Positions 59,373 through 64,000 of a stretch of 64,000 bases of DNA are shown here, in pieces; within the stretch, counting starts at the first letter, position 1, and each line of letters starts with the position of its first letter. The DNA is from Ancrocorticia sp052089425 (GTDB lineage Bacteria; Actinomycetota; Actinomycetes; Actinomycetales; Actinomycetaceae). The stretch spans positions 1-64,000 of the forward strand of contig NZ_JBQCZW010000010.1 of NCBI RefSeq assembly GCF_052089425.1, given 5' to 3'. The translations under genes were made by a program, and so were the position numbers. A model generated the notes under the pieces. That model was not told the origin of the DNA. It did not search any database and saw only the letters and a list, made by a program, of their open reading frames with translations.

Positions 59373-61868
59373 CTAGGCGGCGAGGGCTTCCACGGGGGAG
59401 ACCTTGGCCGCCTTCCTGCCTGGGACAAACGAGGCAACGATCGCGGCGAGTACCGCAATAACCACAACCCCGATAACTTGTAGCCACGGAATCACGATGA
59501 CGGTGTGCTCTACATCGAAGGGCAGGGCGAGTGTGCCCACCCAGCCGAAGAAGATGCCGAGTCCAACCCCGATGATGGCGCTGGAACCCGCGATGAGCGT
59601 GGCTTCAAGGACGAGCATGCGCCTCATCTGTTTCTTGGTGAGGCCGAGGGTGCGGAGTAGTCCGTTCTCTCGTGTTCGCTCGAATACCGAGAGGGAGAGC
59701 GTGTTGGCCACGCCCACGAGGGCTACCAGCACGGACACGGCAAGCAGGCCAACAATCACCAAGAGCACAGAGTTGATGATCTGCGTGTACATCGCCCGTT
59801 CGGCTGCCGCGCCACCCACGTCTATGTTGTTATCAATCGATGTGAGGGCGTTCTGAACTTCTGTGGCATCGGCATCGTCCGCGAGGCTGACGTAGATCTC
59901 GCGCACGCTGGCCGAATCGCTCACCTGGGCCAGCGTGGTTGGTGAAACGCGGATGTCCTCCGTGTCATCATCCTGAGTAACCGTCAGGTCAACACACTGG
60001 CCGGAACCGCACAGATTCAGGGAATCGATGCCCAGATAGCTGGGAACGATTGCTTGGCCGTCACCAATCACGGAGACCGTGGAATGAGCGACAGGGTTCA
60101 GATCCGGTTGGGCCAGAATCGTGATGGGGCTTGACGCATCGTCAGCGGTTGCACCGTCAACTGTCCCGGCGTCCGAGCCTGCTGCACCATCCGCATCTTC
60201 ATTCGTTCCGTTGCTTGAATCCTCGTTGATCGTGAGGGTGTTTCCATCCAAGGTGCCGTCAACACCTCGGACCTCGATCGCGTTAGCCACGCCTTCAGTC
60301 CCGGCTACGCGGTCAATGAGACTATCGGGCATATCGTCGCCGATTGTCACGAGATCATACGGCCTCCTCGAATCGACTTCAGAAAGAAGCGTCTCGCGCA
60401 TGGACCCAGCGGCAACAGCCATCGTTGTAATGAGCGTGACGCCCAAAATAATCGCGGTGCCGGTTGAGCCAGTGCGTTCGGGGTTACGGACGGTATTCGA
60501 GCGGGCCATGATGCCCACGACGGACCGGAAGGGCGCACCGAACAAGTAGGTGACCTTCGGCAGGAGGACTGAGCACACCAAGAGTGCGCCAATAAACCCG
60601 AGAACTCCGGACGCGAAGGCGATGAGGAAACCAACATCTTCACCGCGTGATATCCCAAAGTACAGGCCAGCGATCGATACCGCGGCAATCACGGCTCCGA
60701 TGCTCACGCGAACCTTGTGGCCATGCTTTGTGGCCGAGGAATCGATCGGGATTAAGGCCTCCATGGGCGATACGCGAGTAACGCTCTTGGCCGGGCGTGT
60801 TCCGATGAGGAAGGTGAGCAATGTGCCAACAATCCACACGATGAGCAACTGGCTGATGTTGAGCATGCCGAAGGCTTCGCCGATCCCATCGGCAACGTCT
60901 ATCAAAACGAGAACAAAGGCACCCAAAACGGCGCCAAGAATCACGCCGATGAAGGAGGAAACGGCTCCGACAAGCAGTGTCTCTCCGCGGATCATTCCGC
61001 GGACTTGGCGTGAGGTTGCGCCGAGGGTGCGAAGCAGTGCGAGTTCGCGGCGGCGCTGCTCGAAGATGATGCGGAATGTTGTAGCCACAACGATCGCCGC
61101 CACCGTCAGAGCAATGATGGGGAACACGAGCATGAATGCGGTGAGAGTCCCTTGCCCCATTTGCATCATCTCAAGGTCCTCCGCCATGGCATCGTCAGCG
61201 GACCGAACCTGAATCCCGGGGTCATCAATTGCAGCCGCGATGGAGGAGTCAAGGTCCCCGCTACCGGAAACATAGAGAGCGTCCGGCTCATACGTCTCAT
61301 CAACCGCTCGCATCGTGTCAGGAGCGGCGATGACGCTAGCGGTGGTGGTCACCGTCTCGGATTCAAGGATTCCCGTCACTCGTAGGGTACGGGCTTGCGA
61401 ATCACCAAAACCGTTGGTTGCCGTGACTTCGCCGCCAACGCCCACACCCAGAGCTTCCGCGTTGGCTTGGCTCATCGCGACCTCTGCAGATCCCTCAGGC
61501 AGCTTTCCGGAGATCAACTCTTGGTTCCGGGCTACGTTAACACTGGGAGAAATGCTTCCGTCCTGCGTCCGAATATCCCAGTACCCGTAGCACTGTTCGT
61601 TGACGGCCTCCACTCCATCAACACCGCTGATGGTATCCGTATACTCTTCGAGCCCATGCTCTCCGGCTTCTGCGGAATCGTAATCAATGTTCACCACGGT
61701 GTTGACGCCCGCATACTGATCGCGCACCGATTTGGTGACGGAGGCATCCATACCGGAGGCAAGCGCGAGAGCCGCCACCACGAACGCCATGGAAATGGCC
61801 ACTGCCAGTGCCGTAGCACTGTAGCGGCGCGAATGCGCCCTGATGTTTGCACGCAGCAATTCACCCAT
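59373..61868 (-). CDS. Large FtsX/MacB-like ABC transporter permease
   Basis: An 831-residue permease with two FtsX domains. Helix 1 is at about 15-40 (AVAISMAFVVAALALASG). An extracytoplasmic domain spans about 45-250. Four helices follow around 255-450, a second large extracytoplasmic domain extends to about 690, and three helices lie at the C-terminus, with the FtsX motif ERTRENGLLRTLGLTKKQMRRM before them. A Ser/Asp/Gly/Ala-rich stretch (about 550-580) lies in the second outer domain. The start ATG overlaps the ATPase stop (TAATG). It likely exports lipids, peptides or drugs. Confidence 0.9.
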   Translation of the reverse strand: MGELLRANIRAHSRRYSATALAVAISMAFVVAALALASGMDASVTKSVRDQYAGVNTVVNIDYDSAEAGEHGLEEYTDTISGVDGVEAVNEQCYGYWDIRTQDGSISPSVNVARNQELISGKLPEGSAEVAMSQANAEALGVGVGGEVTATNGFGDSQARTLRVTGILESETVTTTASVIAAPDTMRAVDETYEPDALYVSGSGDLDSSIAAAIDDPGIQVRSADDAMAEDLEMMQMGQGTLTAFMLVFPIIALTVAAIVVATTFRIIFEQRRRELALLRTLGATSRQVRGMIRGETLLVGAVSSFIGVILGAVLGAFVLVLIDVADGIGEAFGMLNISQLLIVWIVGTLLTFLIGTRPAKSVTRVSPMEALIPIDSSATKHGHKVRVSIGAVIAAVSIAGLYFGISRGEDVGFLIAFASGVLGFIGALLVCSVLLPKVTYLFGAPFRSVVGIMARSNTVRNPERTGSTGTAIILGVTLITTMAVAAGSMRETLLSEVDSRRPYDLVTIGDDMPDSLIDRVAGTEGVANAIEVRGVDGTLDGNTLTINEDSSNGTNEDADGAAGSDAGTVDGATADDASSPITILAQPDLNPVAHSTVSVIGDGQAIVPSYLGIDSLNLCGSGQCVDLTVTQDDDTEDIRVSPTTLAQVSDSASVREIYVSLADDADATEVQNALTSIDNNIDVGGAAAERAMYTQIINSVLLVIVGLLAVSVLVALVGVANTLSLSVFERTRENGLLRTLGLTKKQMRRMLVLEATLIAGSSAIIGVGLGIFFGWVGTLALPFDVEHTVIVIPWLQVIGVVVIAVLAAIVASFVPGRKAAKVSPVEALAA

Positions 61869-62581
61869 TATTGAATCTCCCTCAGCTGATCGGCTGTGGG
61901 GTGGTCAAGGGAGGCGAAGATCTTTCCATCGCGCACCGCGAGTACCCGATCGGCAACCAGCGCCGAGTTCTCATCGTGGGTCACCATAATGACCGACTGG
62001 CCCAAGGCGTCCACTGCTTCCCGCAGCATGTCGAGCACCTCAGCCGAGGCCTGCGAATCTAGGTTTCCCGTGGGCTCGTCGGCCACGATCACTGCCGGGC
62101 GCATGAGCAGCGCGCGGGCAACAGCCACGCGTTGTTGCTGCCCACCCGAGAGTTCGTTGGGGCGATGAGTGAGCCTATCGGATAGGCCAAGGGCAGAAAC
62201 CACCTGATCGAACCACTCGGAATCCACCTTCTCGCCCGCTAGCTTCAATGGCAGGAGCATGTTCGCTTTCGCATCCAATGTGGGCACGAGGTTAAAGCTC
62301 TGGAACACGAAGCCGATGCGCTCGCGGCGCAGGCGCGTCAGGTCGTCGTCGTCCAAACTCGTAATCTCCCGCCCCTCAATCTTGATCGAACCCTCTGAAG
62401 GCGTATCCAAGCCCGCGAGTACGTGAAGCATCGTGGACTTGCCGGAGCCGGACGGGCCCATGATGGCGGTGAAGCGGCCGGCTTCGAAGCCAACGCTCAC
62501 ATTGTCGAGTGCAACAACGCGCGTATCCGCGCTGCCGTAGATTTTGGAAACGCCATCGAGGGCGACAATCGGAGTGCTCAT
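61868..62581 (-). CDS. ABC transporter ATP-binding protein (LolD/MacB type)
   Basis: A 237-residue ATPase with Walker A GPSGSGKST, Q-loop FVFQSFNLVPTL, signature LSGGQQQRVAVARALL, Walker B VIVADEPTGNLD and switch His in IMVTHDEN. It partners the FtsX permease, whose start overlaps its stop. It is divergent from a kinase gene 125 bp away, which suggests regulation by that two-component pair. The intervening bases hold CCGCGAGGCGAT-type short patterns but no clear promoter. Confidence 0.92.
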   Translation of the reverse strand: MSTPIVALDGVSKIYGSADTRVVALDNVSVGFEAGRFTAIMGPSGSGKSTMLHVLAGLDTPSEGSIKIEGREITSLDDDDLTRLRRERIGFVFQSFNLVPTLDAKANMLLPLKLAGEKVDSEWFDQVVSALGLSDRLTHRPNELSGGQQQRVAVARALLMRPAVIVADEPTGNLDSQASAEVLDMLREAVDALGQSVIMVTHDENSALVADRVLAVRDGKIFASLDHPTADQLREIQ

Positions 62582-62706
62582 GGTGTCTATTCCACCGTGA
62601 ATCGGCCCCGCGTGCGAGAGTGTTCACTATCGCCTCGGGGTAGAGCTGGCTCTACCTTTGGCTGGCTCGGCGCGTGGTGGGTGTGGCGGTGGCATAGAGT
62701 AGTGGA

Positions 62707-63639
62707 ATGGCGAGAAGGAAAGCGGGCGCAAGGCGCAAGGTCCAATGGCTGATGGCCGTGCCTGTGCTGATCGGTGCCGCGGGCGCCGGCTTTCTCGGAG
62801 TTTCCATCGGCCTGTTGTTGTCCGGCAGGGTTGGCAGTACGTTCGCGAACCTGTTGGTTATCACGGTAGAGGTGCTCCTTGGCCCGTACATCGTGTGGAA
62901 AACGATGCAGTGGACGGCGCGCAAAGTGACCGAAACGATCGAGCCGCGCGAGCCGGGGGAGATCGCTGAGCTCACCGAATCGCGGCGGGAGATTGTGGCG
63001 GCGTTTGAAATAGAGCGGCGCAGGATCGAACGCGATCTGCACGACGGCGCGCAGCAATACCTCGTGACCGCATCGATGGCGGTGGGCGAGGCGGATCTGA
63101 TTCTGGAATCCGGCGGACGCGTAGAGGATGCACGGAAGCTGCTGGGTAAGGCGCAGGACGATGGGGCGGCGGCGCTTCGGGCGCTTCGGCACACGGTAGC
63201 TGGGGTGCATCCTAAGGTACTGTCCGATCTGGGGCTGGAGGCCGCGGTGCGCGATCTGGCTGCGGACAGCCCGCTCAACGTCACGGTCCAAGTGCCTCAC
63301 CCGCTCCCCGAGATTCCCGAGGGCGTGGTGGCCGCCGGCTATTTCATGGTGGCCGAGGCTCTGACCAACGCCGCTAAGTACGCACCGAGTGCCTCAGTCT
63401 CCATCCTTTTGGTGGCTGACGACGATTTACATATAACGGTGATCGACGACGGGCCCGGCGGCGCCGTGGTTCGCCCCGATCATGGGTTGGCTGGGATGAA
63501 GGAACGATTGGCCGCCTTCGGCGGTAGATTCAGTGTGATGAGTCCCGTTGGTGGGCCGACGACGGTGTCCTGTCAGATCCCCCTTCTGTTGCGGCAGGGA
63601 GAGTTTGGAGTGGTGATTGATGAAGCTGATCGTAGCTGA
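62707..63639 (+). CDS. Sensor histidine kinase, NarL-type, two membrane helices
   Basis: A 310-residue kinase with two hydrophobic helices (about 15-38 and 44-64) and almost no outer loop, so it probably senses the membrane or an ABC partner. The phosphoacceptor His is in RRRIERDLHDGAQQYLVTAS (about 99-118). The ATPase domain has N-box MVAEALTNAAKYAPSAS, G-box VIDDGPGGA and GLAGMKERLAAFGG. It is divergent from the ABC pair and overlaps its regulator by 20 bp. Confidence 0.9.
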   Translation: MARRKAGARRKVQWLMAVPVLIGAAGAGFLGVSIGLLLSGRVGSTFANLLVITVEVLLGPYIVWKTMQWTARKVTETIEPREPGEIAELTESRREIVAAFEIERRRIERDLHDGAQQYLVTASMAVGEADLILESGGRVEDARKLLGKAQDDGAAALRALRHTVAGVHPKVLSDLGLEAAVRDLAADSPLNVTVQVPHPLPEIPEGVVAAGYFMVAEALTNAAKYAPSASVSILLVADDDLHITVIDDGPGGAVVRPDHGLAGMKERLAAFGGRFSVMSPVGGPTTVSCQIPLLLRQGEFGVVIDEADRS

Positions 63640-64000
63640 CGATTCGGCGCTGTTTCGTGAAGGGCTGGTTGGGCTGCTGGAGCGGCAGTGTCACGAGGTG
63701 GTGGCATTTGCCGCCAGTGCGCCGCAGCTTGAGGCGGTGGCCGATGCACATGAGGTGGACGTGATTGTGACTGACGTTCGCATGCCCCCAGAGATGGCGA
63801 ACGATGGTTTGCTGGCTGCCGTGGCGATCCGTGAGCGTCAGCCCGAAACGGGGATCATGGTGCTCTCCCAATACGTCGCGGCAGGCTACGCCTCCGATCT
63901 GTTCAAACCGGGAGCACCAACCGAGGGTGTGGGCGGGCTCGGTTACCTCTTGAAGGACCGCGTGGCCCGAGTGGCGGACTTTGTTCGGTCACTCCAAGTT
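63620..64000 (+). CDS. Response regulator, cut by the window end
   Basis: The first 127 residues of a receiver domain: VADDSALFREGLVGLL (5-20), phosphoacceptor Asp in VIVTDVRMPPEMANDGLLAA (about 48-67) and Lys in GYLLKDRVARVADF. A LuxR-type output domain is expected beyond 64000. The ATG at 63620 overlaps the kinase gene, showing coupling. It would control the divergent ABC exporter by the usual logic. Confidence 0.88.
   Translation, partial: MKLIVADDSALFREGLVGLLERQCHEVVAFAASAPQLEAVADAHEVDVIVTDVRMPPEMANDGLLAAVAIRERQPETGIMVLSQYVAAGYASDLFKPGAPTEGVGGLGYLLKDRVARVADFVRSLQV

Noticed and set aside
1..64000. tRNA, rRNA, transposase, integrase or phage genes
   Set aside because: None was recognisable on either strand, so claims of an integrated mobile element for the 28-37 kb block remain unsupported.

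Overview
The window looks like a chromosomal piece of a high-GC Gram-positive bacterium, most likely an actinobacterium of the Actinomycetaceae type. The clues are an LPxTG-anchored surface enzyme, a meso-diaminopimelate dehydrogenase, a PspC-domain protein beside a PspC-domain histidine kinase, an LpdA-type flavoprotein without redox cysteines, several NarL-type two-component pairs and strong Shine-Dalgarno sites. This is inferred from gene families only. Two 100-base N runs (36362-36461 and 55401-55500) show that it is a draft scaffold. I saw no tRNA, rRNA, CRISPR array, transposase or phage gene.

Region 1 (1-17200) is a large cyclitol or keto-sugar catabolic island: four Gfo/Idh/MocA oxidoreductases, four TIM-barrel isomerase/dehydratase-like proteins (one is a clear IolE and one is Hyi-like), a sugar-porter MFS transporter, two LacI-family regulators, a zinc alcohol dehydrogenase, a UPF0303 protein and a frameshifted TSUP permease. 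IolA, IolB, IolC and IolD are not present here. Two promoters in this island are followed at once by dyads that look like LacI-family operators. The island also holds two paralogous small membrane-protein genes (13042-13293 and 16822-17076). Each has its own 17-bp-spaced promoter, a structured 5' leader of about 85 nt and a matching terminator hairpin. The leaders covary and can form mutually exclusive hairpins, one of which would hide the ribosome binding site. I consider this the best candidate for an undescribed element.

Region 2 (17400-25200) has an unrecognised linker-rich protein, a LacI regulator, an LpdA-like NAD(P)H-quinone dehydrogenase and a sucrose-type unit (OHS-family permease plus GH32 fructosidase) behind a promoter with a 16-bp palindrome. 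Region 3 (25200-37400) holds an envelope-stress set (membrane protein, PspC protein, PspC kinase). Its likely response regulator lies 8 kb away, beyond a GTPase/small-protein pair, a glycine-betaine binding lipoprotein, a cell-wall-anchored GH30 enzyme with an in-frame TGA in its catalytic domain, and a 68-bp repeat array interrupted by an assembly gap.

Region 4 (37400-49300) contains aldo/keto reductases (one broken), an XRE/MmyB-type regulator divergent from a carboxymuconolactone-decarboxylase-like protein, a HAD phosphatase, an RND exporter, a NarL-type kinase/regulator pair flanked by a small membrane protein and a small secreted two-cysteine peptide, and a TetR regulator. Region 5 (49400-64000) contains Ddh, an FtsX-type ABC exporter, a ribbon-helix-helix antitoxin with its own operator but no intact toxin, a zinc alcohol dehydrogenase, a NifX-like protein with two Cys/Gly-rich tails, an ABC exporter with a kinase/regulator in one overlapping operon, a MacB-like ABC exporter, and a further kinase/regulator pair cut by the window end.
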